A stretch of 64,000 bases of DNA from Kordiimonas marina. GTDB lineage: Bacteria > Pseudomonadota > Alphaproteobacteria > Sphingomonadales > Kordiimonadaceae. How positions within the stretch are numbered: the first letter of the stretch is position 1; the number at the start of each line of letters is the position of its first letter. The notes below the pieces were generated by a model that did not search any database, was not told where the DNA came from, and saw nothing but the letters and a program-made list of their open reading frames with translations. The translations under genes were made by a program, and so were the position numbers. The stretch spans positions 1-64,000 of the forward strand of contig NZ_JAINDF010000002.1 of NCBI RefSeq assembly GCF_023006325.1. Reading direction: 5' to 3'. Below are positions 36,091-45,753 of the stretch, piece by piece.

Positions 36091-38868
36091 ATGTCTGAGC
36101 CAGCGGACGGCCAAAAACACATCTATCTCGTTGACGGTTCCGGTTTCATCTTCCGGGCCTATCATGCCCTGCCGCCGATGACGCGCAAGGACGGTACGCC
36201 GGTGAATGCGGTGTACGGTTTCTCCAACATGCTGTTCAAGCTGTTGCAGGACCTGGGCGAGAATGAAAAGCCGACCCACCTGGCGGTGATCTTCGATGCC
36301 GCGCGCAAGAATTTCCGTAATGATATTTATGCGGACTATAAGGCCCATCGGCCGCCTGCGCCCGAGGACCTCGTCCCCCAGTTCAGCCTGATTCGTGACG
36401 CTGTGGTCGCCTTCGGGGTGCCGTCGATCGAACTTGAAGGCTATGAAGCCGATGACCTGATCGCGACCTACGCGGCCGAGGCGCGCAAGCGCGGCTGGAA
36501 GGTGACGATCGTCAGTTCCGACAAGGACCTGATGCAGCTTATCGATGACGATACCGAGCTGTTCGACAGCATGAAGAACGTTCGCATCGGTTATGACGGC
36601 GTGGAGGCCAAGTTCGGCGTGACGCCGGACAAGGTGGTCGATGTTCAGTCGCTGGCGGGTGACAGTGTCGATAACGTGCCCGGTGTGCCGGGGATCGGCA
36701 TCAAGACCGCGGCCCAGCTCATCAATGAATATGGCGACCTCGACACGCTTCTTGCCCGCGCGGGTGAGATCAAGCAGCCGAAGCGGCGCGAAAGCCTGAT
36801 CGAACATGCCGAGATGGCGCGCATCAGCCGCGAGCTGGTGCGCCTCGCCAAGGATGCGCCGGTTGAGGTCGGGCTCGATGACTTCACGGTGCATGAACCG
36901 GAAGCCGGCCCCCTGCAGGCGTTCCTGGACGCGCAGCAGTTCCGCTCCTTGAAGGTCAAGGTCAACCATCACTATGGCCATGACCTCGCCGCCACCGACC
37001 CGGTCAGCGACGCCGTGACGGTTGAGAAGACCGAGTATGTGTGCGTGACCGACATGGACGCGCTCAAGGGCTGGATAAAGGCAGCGACCGAGGCGGGGCA
37101 GGTGGCGGTCGATACCGAAACCACCGGTCTCAACACCTCGAAGGCTGACCTCGTCGGCGTGTCGCTTTCCATCGAGCCCGGCAAGGCCTGCTATATCCCG
37201 GTCGGCCACGGTGTGATGGGCGGGGACCTGCTCGCTGAAAAGCCCAAGCAGATCGATAAGGCTGAGGCCCTTGCCGCGCTGAAGCCGCTCCTTGAAGACC
37301 CTGCGGTCCTGAAGATCGGTCAGAACCTTAAATATGATATGTCGATCCTCGCGCGCGAAGGCATCGACCTTCACCCGATCGACGACACCATGCTGATGTC
37401 CTATGCGCTCGACGCGGGCCTGCACGGCCACGGCATGGATGAGCTTTCAAGCCTGCATCTGGACATTACGCCGATCCCGTTCAAGGACGTAGCGGGCACC
37501 GGCAAGAAGCAGATCACCTTCGATCAGGTCCCGCTCGATAAAGCCACCGACTATGCCGCCGAGGACGCGGATATCACCGGGCGGCTCTACCGCATCCTGA
37601 AGCCAAGGCTGGCGCCTGAGCAGGTGACGACCGTTTATGAAACGCTGGAGCGTCCCCTGGTGCCGGTCCTCTCGGCGATGGAACGTGCGGGCATCAAGGT
37701 GGATGTGGCAGAGCTGAACCGGCTGTCGAATGAGTTCGCGACCGGTATCCAGAAACTGGACGAGGAAATCCAGAAACTGGCGGGCCGCCCGTTCAATGTG
37801 GCGTCACCCAAACAGCTTGGCGAAATCCTGTTTGAGGATATGGGCCTCAAGGGCGGCAAGAAATCCTCCAAAACCGGCGCCTGGACCACCGACGCCGAGG
37901 TGCTGGAAGGGCTGGCGAACGAAGGCCACGAACTGCCCGCGAAGGTGTTGCAGTTTCGACAGTTCGCCAAGCTCAAAAGCACCTACACGGACGCGCTGGT
38001 CGCCCAGGTCAATGACCGCACGGGCCGGGTGCACACGAGCTATCACTTGGCGGCCACCACCACGGGGCGGCTGTCCTCCAACGACCCGAACCTGCAGAAT
38101 ATCCCGATCCGGACCGAAGAAGGCCGCAAGATCAGGAAGGCCTTCATCGCCGAGAAGGGCAATGTGCTGATCGCGGCCGACTATAGCCAGATCGAACTTC
38201 GCATCCTCGCCCATATCGCCGGGATCGACGCGCTCAAGGAAGCGTTCGAGAAAGGCACCGACATTCACGCCATGACGGCGTCCGAGGTGTTCGGCGTGCC
38301 GGTTGAAGGCATGGACCCGATGGTGCGCAGGCAGGCCAAGGCGATCAACTTCGGCATCATCTACGGCATTTCGGCCTTCGGGCTCGCGCGTCAGCTTGGC
38401 ATCAGCCGCGGTGACGCCCAGGGCTATATCGACGCTTATTTCGAGCGCTTCCCCGGCATCCGCCACTATATGACCGAAACGGTCGACGGCGCGAAGGAGA
38501 AGGGCTACGTCAGCACGCTCTTTGGCCGCAAATGCCATATCAAGGCGCTCACCGACAAGAACCCGATGAAGCGCGGCTTCGGCGAACGCGCCGCGATCAA
38601 CGCGCCGATTCAGGGCACGGCCGCGGATGTCATCCGCCGCGCGATGATCCATATGCCCGCAGCGCTCGAAGACGCGGGGCTCACGGATGTCCGTATGCTT
38701 CTGCAGGTGCACGATGAACTGGTGTTCGAAGCCCCCGAAGGCCTGGCCGAGAAGGCTGTGCCCGTGATCCGGGAGACCATGGCCAACGCCTGCGCCCCGG
38801 CGCTTGAGCTTACGGTCCCGCTTATCGTAGACTGCGGTATCGGTAAGGATTGGGAAGAAGCGCACTGA
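36091..38868 (+). CDS. polA: DNA polymerase I
   Basis: A 925-residue polymerase with all three domains: 5'-3' exonuclease/flap nuclease (1-290; YLVDGSGFIFRAYHA, then SVDNVPGVPGIG), 3'-5' proofreading exonuclease with intact DTETTG near residue 340, and the family A polymerase domain with motif A DYSQIELRILAHI near 696 and motif C VHDEL near 872. It fills gaps and removes RNA primers in replication and repair. The ATG at 36091 was chosen because the conserved N terminus begins soon after it. The 3' end overlaps the next open frame by 19 bases. Confidence 0.97.
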   Translation: MSEPADGQKHIYLVDGSGFIFRAYHALPPMTRKDGTPVNAVYGFSNMLFKLLQDLGENEKPTHLAVIFDAARKNFRNDIYADYKAHRPPAPEDLVPQFSLIRDAVVAFGVPSIELEGYEADDLIATYAAEARKRGWKVTIVSSDKDLMQLIDDDTELFDSMKNVRIGYDGVEAKFGVTPDKVVDVQSLAGDSVDNVPGVPGIGIKTAAQLINEYGDLDTLLARAGEIKQPKRRESLIEHAEMARISRELVRLAKDAPVEVGLDDFTVHEPEAGPLQAFLDAQQFRSLKVKVNHHYGHDLAATDPVSDAVTVEKTEYVCVTDMDALKGWIKAATEAGQVAVDTETTGLNTSKADLVGVSLSIEPGKACYIPVGHGVMGGDLLAEKPKQIDKAEALAALKPLLEDPAVLKIGQNLKYDMSILAREGIDLHPIDDTMLMSYALDAGLHGHGMDELSSLHLDITPIPFKDVAGTGKKQITFDQVPLDKATDYAAEDADITGRLYRILKPRLAPEQVTTVYETLERPLVPVLSAMERAGIKVDVAELNRLSNEFATGIQKLDEEIQKLAGRPFNVASPKQLGEILFEDMGLKGGKKSSKTGAWTTDAEVLEGLANEGHELPAKVLQFRQFAKLKSTYTDALVAQVNDRTGRVHTSYHLAATTTGRLSSNDPNLQNIPIRTEEGRKIRKAFIAEKGNVLIAADYSQIELRILAHIAGIDALKEAFEKGTDIHAMTASEVFGVPVEGMDPMVRRQAKAINFGIIYGISAFGLARQLGISRGDAQGYIDAYFERFPGIRHYMTETVDGAKEKGYVSTLFGRKCHIKALTDKNPMKRGFGERAAINAPIQGTAADVIRRAMIHMPAALEDAGLTDVRMLLQVHDELVFEAPEGLAEKAVPVIRETMANACAPALELTVPLIVDCGIGKDWEEAH

Positions 38869-39638
38869 GCCACCTGAAAGCCGCTCTTATCTGTCTTCTG
38901 CTCCTGGTAACTACACCAGCGGCGTGGGCTGGCGGCGTGCTCAGCGACAATATCCGGATCGATAGCAAAATCCTCGGCTATGCGCTGCAATATCGGGTCT
39001 ACCGGCCTGAAGGCGTGGCCGCCAAGGCCCCGCTTCCCACCGTCTATGTCACCGACGGCCAGTGGTACCTGAAGGACGGTGGGTTCAAAGAAACCCTGGA
39101 CAGGATGATCGCATCCCACGTCATCACCCCGGTGATGGCTGTGTTTGTCGACGCCCGCAACCCGGACAAACCCGCTGAGAACCGACGGAACGACCAGTTC
39201 ATGTGCAATCAGGCCTATGCGAACTTCTTCGCGGGTGAATTGGTGCCGACGGTCGAAGCGCATTTCGCCGCGCTTGCGAACCGGGACCATAGGCTGATCA
39301 TGGGGCTATCGTTTGGCGGGCTTAATGCCGGCTGCTTCGGCCTGATGGTGCCGTCCGTCTTCGGCAAGATCGCCATGCAGTCACCCGCGAGCGACAAGCA
39401 TGTGAAACTTCTGATGGGTCTTTATAAGAACAACCCTGTCCAGCTCGTGCGCATGTTCCTGAGCGTGGGCAAGAAGAAGGACAACACCAGCGCCGTGCGC
39501 CGTTTCCATAAGCTGCTCGTAAAGAAAGGCTATGATGTCACCTACAAAGAGGTGCCGTACGGCCACGAATGGGCCAACTGGCGCCCGCTCATTGATGACG
39601 TGCTCACCACCTTCTACGGGACGGCGAAAACCGGCTGA
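38850..39638 (+). CDS. Secreted alpha/beta-hydrolase, esterase D-like
   Basis: A 262-residue protein with a signal peptide (hydrophobic 9-20, ending AWA) and a putative-esterase fold. The nucleophile elbow is GLSFGG with S154, the likely catalytic histidine is H239 in YGHEWANWRP, and an early TVYVTDGQWY strand is present. The W-x-x-W after the histidine is typical of Fes/ferri-enterobactin esterase and feruloyl-esterase relatives. The start is uncertain: the TTG at 38850 overlaps the end of polA by 19 bases and no ATG precedes the signal peptide. Confidence 0.7.
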   Translation: MGRSALSHLKAALICLLLLVTTPAAWAGGVLSDNIRIDSKILGYALQYRVYRPEGVAAKAPLPTVYVTDGQWYLKDGGFKETLDRMIASHVITPVMAVFVDARNPDKPAENRRNDQFMCNQAYANFFAGELVPTVEAHFAALANRDHRLIMGLSFGGLNAGCFGLMVPSVFGKIAMQSPASDKHVKLLMGLYKNNPVQLVRMFLSVGKKKDNTSAVRRFHKLLVKKGYDVTYKEVPYGHEWANWRPLIDDVLTTFYGTAKTG

Positions 39639-39722
39639 GACTTGAGGAACGCGTGTCTGCCGTGGTAAGCGGAGAATAGCTATCCGCATTTCCGCCCATC
39701 GCCAACGCCCGGAACCTCGCCC

Positions 39723-40898
39723 ATGCTGCCTCATAAAAACCAGACCCTCAGGGTCGTGCTTATCCTTGGCAGCGTAACCGCGCTTACGCCCTTGTCGGTC
39801 GACATGTACCTGTCCACGTTCCCGGCGATTGCGGCGGACCTCAAGACCGATATGTCGCATGTGGAGCTGTCGCTGACGCTGTTCTTTATCGGGATCGCCA
39901 CGGGCCAGCTTTTCTTTGGGCCATTGTCCGACCGGTTCGGGCGCAAGCTGCCGCTGATGGGTGGGCTGCTTCTGGCAGCGCTTGCTTCTTTCCTGTGCGC
40001 GGTGACGCCGGATATCGGTTCTTTCATCGGGTTCCGTTTTGTGCAGGCGTTGGGCATCTGCGCAGGCACGGTGATCGCCCGGGCGATGGTGCGGGACATG
40101 TTCGATCACCATGAGGCGGCGCGGTTTTTCTCGCTGCTTATGCTGGTGATGGGGCTTGCGCCGATCCTGGCGCCTGCCGCGGGGAGCATCCTCAGCCGCT
40201 TTTTCGGCTGGCCCTCGGTGTTTTATTTCATCATGGCGGCGGCGCTTCTATGCCTTGTGGCCGTGTTGGTCCTGTTGCCGGAAACACAGGCACCCAACCG
40301 GTCGGTCCGGCTGACCAAGGTATTCCATACCTACTTGGATATCCTCAGGAACCCAGGCTTCCGCCACTATGCGCTTGCCGGGGCGTGCGCTCAGGCGGGC
40401 ATGTTCGCCTATATTACCGGCAGCCCTTACGTCCTGATCGATTATTTCGGCGTTGCGCCCGAACATTTCGGCCTGATTTTCGGCTTGAACGCTGTTGGTC
40501 TCATCGGCTTCAGCCAGCTCAACCGCTATCTTCTCAAGCACCATGATTTCAACCGCATCCTCCGGGTCGCATTCTCGGTGATCCTGTTTGCGGGGCTGGG
40601 GCTGATTGCCGGGACGATTTTCAATTTCGGGCTTGTGGGCGTGGCGCTGCTTCTGTTCGCCTATGTCGCCTCCCTTGGCATGGTGATGCCGAACGCCCTT
40701 GCCGGCGCGCTTGCGGAAGAAGGCGGACGGGCGGGTGCCGCGTCCGCGCTGGCCGGGTCGTTGCAATTCTCGGCGGCGTTCGTGTCATCCGGCCTCATTG
40801 GCCTCATCCATGCCACGTCCCCGGTGCCGCTTATGCTGGTCATGGGGGTATGCGGCACAGGCGCGTTCGTTATTTCCCGTCGGCGTACGGTGGCCTGA
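39723..40898 (+). CDS. Bcr/CflA-family multidrug efflux transporter (MFS)
   Basis: A 391-residue membrane protein with twelve predicted helices. LSVDMYLSTFPAIAADL after the first helix and GPLSDRFGRKLPLMGG in the first cytoplasmic loop (MFS motif A) are characteristic of the Bcr/CflA branch of drug:H+ antiporters. RFVQALGICAGTVIARAMVRD around helix 4 also fits. It is monocistronic and faces the convergent phosphate transporter gene 15 bases away. Confidence 0.92.
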   Translation: MLPHKNQTLRVVLILGSVTALTPLSVDMYLSTFPAIAADLKTDMSHVELSLTLFFIGIATGQLFFGPLSDRFGRKLPLMGGLLLAALASFLCAVTPDIGSFIGFRFVQALGICAGTVIARAMVRDMFDHHEAARFFSLLMLVMGLAPILAPAAGSILSRFFGWPSVFYFIMAAALLCLVAVLVLLPETQAPNRSVRLTKVFHTYLDILRNPGFRHYALAGACAQAGMFAYITGSPYVLIDYFGVAPEHFGLIFGLNAVGLIGFSQLNRYLLKHHDFNRILRVAFSVILFAGLGLIAGTIFNFGLVGVALLLFAYVASLGMVMPNALAGALAEEGGRAGAASALAGSLQFSAAFVSSGLIGLIHATSPVPLMLVMGVCGTGAFVISRRRTVA

Positions 40899-40912
40899 AA
40901 AGACGGTCCAGC

Positions 40913-42373
40913 CTAGCCTTCAAACGTGTGGTACAGCGCCAGGTACAGTGCGGCTGATACCAGGGCCGAGACCGGCACGGTTATCACCCAGGCGGCCACG
41001 ATGGTGAGAAGCTCGCGCCGTCTGACCAGGCGGCGCCGTTCACGCGTGCGGGCCACATTGGGTGACAGCTTCTTGGTGTTGCCATTGCTGTTGTTGCTCA
41101 GATATTCCCGCAGGAAGCCAACCCCGAAAACACCGCCCACGGCAATGTGGGTGGAGGAAACGGGCAGTCCCAGCCAGCTGGCTGCGATAACCGTGATCGC
41201 GGCGGACAAGGCCACGCAGAAGGCGCGCATCTGATTGAGCTTGGTGATCTTCTCGCCGACCGTGCGGATCAGCTTCGGGCCGAATAGCATCAGGCCGATC
41301 GAGATACCAAGCGCGCCGATGACCATCACCCAGAAGGGCAGGGCGATCTTGGCCGTGCCTGCCACGGTGCCAGTGGCGGCGGTCACGATAGCGGCCAGCG
41401 GTCCGACCGCGTTGGCGACATCGTTGGCGCCGTGGGCGAAGGACAGCAAGGCTGCCGATCCGATGAGCGGAATGGTGAATAGCGTCGCGACCGACTTGCG
41501 GCGGTTTTCAAGGCCACGGCAGGCTCCGGCGATGACCGGACGGGTGATGACCCAGGTGATGGCGGCCGTTCCCAGGGCGATCAGCCACAACATCCCGGGA
41601 CCCGCGTGCCAGATATGCTTAAGGCCCTTCATCACCAGATACATGGCGAAGGCGCCGGTCATGATGGCGACAAGCACCGGCACCCAGGTGCGTGAGGCGG
41701 CGAGCTTGTCTTCCTTGAACAGGATCATCTTCTTGATAAAGAGGAGGAACCCGGCGGCGATCAGGCCGCCCATCAGGGGTGAGATCACCCAGCTTGCGAC
41801 AATCGCCCCCATCTTCACCCAGTCGACGCTGGACGCCCCGGCAGCCGCGATACCGGCGCCGACCACACCGCCGACGATGGAATGGGTGGTGGAAACCGGT
41901 GCCCCGAACCAGGTGGCGAGATTGAGCCACAGGGCGGCTGCCAGCAGCGCAGACATCATGGCCCAGATGAAGACCATCTTATCTTCCACCCCTTTGGGGT
42001 CGATGATGCCTTTCTGGATGGTGGAGACCACGTCACCGCCCGCGATCAGGGCGCCACTGGCCTCGAAAATGGCGGCAATGATCAGGGCGCCGACCATGGT
42101 CATGGCGCGCGACCCGACCGCCGGTCCGATATTGTTGGCGACATCGTTGGCACCGATATTCATCGCCATATAGGCGCCGACGACCGCCGCGGCGACCACG
42201 AACATCCCAAGGTGGCCATTGCCCTGCGCGAAGGCCGCATAGAGAAGCACGAGCACCAGAAAGATGATCGCCATCCCGAGATTGGTCAGTGATTGATGCT
42301 CTTTCGCCAGCCCGGCCCGGAAGCTCTGCACCTTCTTGAGGTCTACATCAACCTTGTGCGGCTCAATAGACAT
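40913..42373 (-). CDS. PiT-family inorganic phosphate transporter
   Basis: A 486-residue membrane protein with about ten to twelve helices and the two inverted PiT signature repeats: GANDVANNIGPAVGSRA (N-terminal half) and GANDVANAVGPLAAI (C-terminal half). PVSTTHSIVGGVVGAG and PVSSTHIAVGGVFGVG are the second matched pair. It is a low-affinity phosphate or metal-phosphate symporter. A 35-residue cytosolic extension with a coiled character precedes the first helix. No PhoU-like partner gene is adjacent. Confidence 0.93.
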   Translation of the reverse strand: MSIEPHKVDVDLKKVQSFRAGLAKEHQSLTNLGMAIIFLVLVLLYAAFAQGNGHLGMFVVAAAVVGAYMAMNIGANDVANNIGPAVGSRAMTMVGALIIAAIFEASGALIAGGDVVSTIQKGIIDPKGVEDKMVFIWAMMSALLAAALWLNLATWFGAPVSTTHSIVGGVVGAGIAAAGASSVDWVKMGAIVASWVISPLMGGLIAAGFLLFIKKMILFKEDKLAASRTWVPVLVAIMTGAFAMYLVMKGLKHIWHAGPGMLWLIALGTAAITWVITRPVIAGACRGLENRRKSVATLFTIPLIGSAALLSFAHGANDVANAVGPLAAIVTAATGTVAGTAKIALPFWVMVIGALGISIGLMLFGPKLIRTVGEKITKLNQMRAFCVALSAAITVIAASWLGLPVSSTHIAVGGVFGVGFLREYLSNNSNGNTKKLSPNVARTRERRRLVRRRELLTIVAAWVITVPVSALVSAALYLALYHTFEG

Positions 42374-42500
42374 GCCTTCCCCCCTATTTCTGATGGGCGA
42401 TCGCCCAACAGACCGCCCTCAGCAACAGGCTGTCATAAATATGTAATAATGTCGACCTTCGGGGGTGCAGGTGCTGTGTGACCGGGGTTTCCGGGAGCCA

Positions 42501-42528
42501 AAGAAAAAGGGCGGCCAAAGCCGCCCTT
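42501..42528 (-). terminator. Intrinsic terminator of the first TonB-dependent receptor gene
   Basis: AAGGGCGG/CCGCCCTT arms with a six-base loop, followed on the minus strand by a T-run, 23 bases past the stop. Confidence 0.85.
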
Positions 42529-42550
42529 CTCCAGATCTTGTCTGCGGGTC

Positions 42551-45127
42551 TTAGTATTTGACCCGGAGCGTAACACCGTAGGTGCGCGGGTCGCCGATGT
42601 AGGCATTCAGGCTGCCGCCCGGAATGGTCGAATCGAACGTGTCGAGCACATAGTGTTCATTGAGGAGGTTGCGGGCCCACAGTTGCAGGCTCCAGTTCTG
42701 GTCCTGACGGCCGAGGCCGAAGCTTGCGCCGACAAGGGCGTAGGCATTCTGCTTCTGGCGGGCATCCTGTGCGACCGACAGGCGCTGGTCGCCTTTATAG
42801 TAGAGCTCGCCGCGGACGAAATATTCCAGATCGTCATTGATCGGCTGGGAATAGGTCGCCGTGACGTTGCCGGTGAATTTCGGAACTTCCGACAGGCGGA
42901 CGCCCGAGAGGTCCTGAACCGGACGAACCACACCCTGGTCGTTGGCAACGAAGGTACAGCCTTCGGTGTTGTAGGCCGGGCACGGGCCGTTGGTGTAGTT
43001 CTGGTATTCCGCTTTCCACAGCCAGGTGAAGCCGGCGGTCAGCAGCAGTTCAGGCGTTGCCTGGAACTTGCCGTCGAATTCAAGGCCTTGTACCGCAGCG
43101 TCCACGTTACCGGGCACGAAGGACGACCCGGTGAAGATGTTTTCCTGGAAGCCTTTGATCTTCTCATCGAAGAGCGCGAAGTCCAGGCTCATCCGGCGGT
43201 CCATCAGGCGGGCTTTCATGCCGAGTTCGTAGGAAGTGGTGACTTCCTTGTTGAACTTGAAGCTGCCGACGCGGACAGCGGCACTGTCGAGCGCATAACC
43301 GCCAGCTTTGAAGCCGCGGCTGTAGCTTGCGTACATGGTGACCTGATCGCTCATCTCATAGTTGGCGATGAGGTTGCCGGACAGTTCATTGTCGGTGAAG
43401 CTGTCGTCAACATTCGATGCCGGCGGGAAGAATTGCAGCGCCGTCAGGCCCAGAAGCGGGTTGTAGGTCGGCGTCAGCGGATCGGTTTGCGGGCCGCCGG
43501 ACTGAACGGTCTTCACAGCTGCCGCGTTGGCATAGGCCTGGGCGGTGGCCGCCTGGACGTAAGCCGCCGGATACCCGGCTGCGGTCAGTTGCGCCTGGAC
43601 GCCACCGGCGAAGACCGGTGCCCACAGGTCGATCATGTTGAGCGCGGCAAACGGGTCGTTGATGACGATATCCGACACCATCGACTTTTTCTCACTGGTG
43701 TAGCGCAGGCCGCCGGTCAGGGTCAGCTTGTCATTGAGGTGCCAGTCAAGCTGGACAAAGCCCGAATAGGACTGGTTGTCCTGGTTGAAGAGGCCCTTGA
43801 GCTGGCCGGACCCATCAGCAAGGAAGGTGCCGGACGGCAGGCCAAGGCCGGCTTCCAGGTTGGTGATGGCGTTGCCGGTCAGGAGGTCGGCGAACGGCCG
43901 CAGGGCGGCGCCCTGTACCGTGGAGTTATTGGCGCTCAGGTTCTGCTTGTAATAGTAAACGCCGGCCATCCAGTCGATCGGGCCCGAGGTTTTGGAGGTA
44001 ACGCGCAGTTCCTGGGTGAAGGTGTTGTAGGACTGGTCGAGCGTGCGGTACTTGTTCAGCTGCAGGTCCGAGAAGTCGGCATCGATATTCTGCTTTTCCT
44101 TATAATCGCGGTAAGCCGTGATCGAGGTGACGCTGAAGGTATCGAAGTCCAGGTCCAGCTGGCCGGAAACCCCCCAGTTTTCAACATTGCCTTTGACGGC
44201 GCCGTTGATGTGGGTGTTGCCGCTGAACGGATGGGCGCCCTGTACCTTGGACCCCATGACGGTCAGAACCTGTTGGGTTGCGTCGGTCACCAGATAGAAG
44301 GGGGCGGCGCAGCATTCTTCATCAAGCTTGTTATAGTCGGCGATAATGCGCAGCTTGGTGCGGTCGTTCGGCTCGAACAGCATCTGGCCGCGGAGGCCAT
44401 ACCGGTTGCGCTCATTCAGCTTGCGGCCGTCATCGTTGGTGAAGATGCCGTCGCGCTTGTTGAGGTTGGCGTCGAGGCGGAAGGCCAGCTTGTCTTCGAT
44501 GGCCGGCAGGTTCACAGCCGCCTTGGCAACGGTGGCGTTATAGTTGCCATAGGTGAACTCGCCTTCGACGAACGGCTCGTAGGTCGGTTCCTGGGTAATG
44601 ATGTTGATCACGCCAGCCGAGGTGTTCTTGCCGAAAAGGGTCGACTGCGGGCCCCGCAGCACTTCCACGCGCTGGATGCCGAGGAAGTCGTTGACCGAGG
44701 CGCCGTTCCGGGAGCGGTAAACGCCGTCAACGAAAACGCCGACAGCCGGCTCGATACCGAAGTTGAAGGTGGAAGATCCGATACCGCGGATCGAGAAGGA
44801 CGTGTTCGAGGCCGAAGCACGCTGGGTTACAGCCAGGCTCGGCATCAGCGTCTGCATGGCGGTCAGGTCGCGGATCTGCGCCTTCTCCATGCTCGCGCCG
44901 GTGAGCGCTGAAACGGCAACCGGGGTCTCAAGCAGGGTTGCTTCCCGCTTCTGTGCGGTTACGACGATTTCTTCAAGGCCGAAACCGGCCTTGTCCTTTT
45001 TGGTCGACTGGGTGTCCTGCGCCATTACCGATACGCTGGCACCCATGACAGTAGCCATGGCGGCTCCAAGCATCAGACGGTTACGCCAAACTTGTTGTCC
45101 GTACTTTTTCATGATGGTCCTTCCCAT
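42551..45127 (-). CDS. TonB-dependent outer-membrane receptor
   Basis: A receptor of about 858 residues. A signal peptide ends in VMAQ, then a TonB-box-like EEIVVTAQKREATLLETPVA and a plug domain (about 45-170; SFSIRGIGSSTFNFGIEP, then GVFVDGVYRSRNGAS) precede a 22-strand barrel ending in a C-terminal aromatic strand (YGVTLRVKY). The substrate is unknown; this subtype is common in sphingomonad-like and marine alphaproteobacteria for plant or algal compounds. The ATG at 45127 follows GGGGAGGG; the ATG at 45112 is the alternative. Confidence 0.92.
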   Translation of the reverse strand: MGRTIMKKYGQQVWRNRLMLGAAMATVMGASVSVMAQDTQSTKKDKAGFGLEEIVVTAQKREATLLETPVAVSALTGASMEKAQIRDLTAMQTLMPSLAVTQRASASNTSFSIRGIGSSTFNFGIEPAVGVFVDGVYRSRNGASVNDFLGIQRVEVLRGPQSTLFGKNTSAGVINIITQEPTYEPFVEGEFTYGNYNATVAKAAVNLPAIEDKLAFRLDANLNKRDGIFTNDDGRKLNERNRYGLRGQMLFEPNDRTKLRIIADYNKLDEECCAAPFYLVTDATQQVLTVMGSKVQGAHPFSGNTHINGAVKGNVENWGVSGQLDLDFDTFSVTSITAYRDYKEKQNIDADFSDLQLNKYRTLDQSYNTFTQELRVTSKTSGPIDWMAGVYYYKQNLSANNSTVQGAALRPFADLLTGNAITNLEAGLGLPSGTFLADGSGQLKGLFNQDNQSYSGFVQLDWHLNDKLTLTGGLRYTSEKKSMVSDIVINDPFAALNMIDLWAPVFAGGVQAQLTAAGYPAAYVQAATAQAYANAAAVKTVQSGGPQTDPLTPTYNPLLGLTALQFFPPASNVDDSFTDNELSGNLIANYEMSDQVTMYASYSRGFKAGGYALDSAAVRVGSFKFNKEVTTSYELGMKARLMDRRMSLDFALFDEKIKGFQENIFTGSSFVPGNVDAAVQGLEFDGKFQATPELLLTAGFTWLWKAEYQNYTNGPCPAYNTEGCTFVANDQGVVRPVQDLSGVRLSEVPKFTGNVTATYSQPINDDLEYFVRGELYYKGDQRLSVAQDARQKQNAYALVGASFGLGRQDQNWSLQLWARNLLNEHYVLDTFDSTIPGGSLNAYIGDPRTYGVTLRVKY

Positions 45128-45753
45128 TTTTCCCTCCCCGGAAATTCTGCATCGGTGCCGCCTGTCATGAATGAACGGTCGCTCATCCCCGGGCAGGACT
45201 GACATAGGGCAGCATCGCAGACTTATCCGGACGTCTGACTATTTCATGGGGGTCAACAGATGGGGGATGAATGCCTGCCGGACGACGCTAAAACCGACCA
45301 TGGTCTTCCGACGCGGATTCACCTTTCCTCCCTTGCTCCCTGAAATCGCGCTTGGCTGGTAGAGGCCAGGGTCGCGATTTAGCCGAATATTGCCCGCCTC
45401 TTTCCGTAAACGTCAAGCGGATCACAAGGTTATTTTCAAGATTTGCCGGGTAGGTGTTACCCCCCAACCACAGCCATGGCTGGTAAAAAATCGGTACACT
45501 ATAACGCGGAGGCCAGAGTTCCGTAACGTCACAGAGAATCGCTGGTTTCGGTTTGCGCGAAAGATAGGCCTGAGAAAAAATATTCGTGAAAATAATCTAT
45601 CGATGAGCCGGGGGGCCGCCAATGTCCCTTTTGGGCGGGTTTGGCGTTTCTGGTGATGCTGCGTCGGGTCCTGCGTCGGGGTGTGTCGTATGGCGTCGGG
45701 GCATAAAAAAAGGGCGGCTCGCGCCGCCCTTTCCGATCGTTTTTTTACCCGGC
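45128..45753. other. Intergenic region between the two TonB-dependent receptor genes
   Basis: No gene is seen in 626 bases. It must hold the promoter of the first receptor gene. An inverted repeat AAATCGCG/CGCGATTT (45343-45380) with inner pairing lies about 215 bases upstream of that start and could be a leader structure. The terminator of the second receptor is at 45705-45732. Confidence 0.5.
45705..45732 (-). terminator. Intrinsic terminator of the second TonB-dependent receptor gene
   Basis: Perfect AAAGGGCGGC/GCCGCCCTTT arms with a four-base loop, then seven T residues on the minus strand, 22 bases past the stop. Confidence 0.9.

Noticed and set aside
35794-37431. Long minus-strand open frame opposite polA and the zinc-finger gene
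   Set aside because: It has the histidine-, arginine- and glycine-rich composition of a shadow frame, and both genes on the opposite strand are clearly real.
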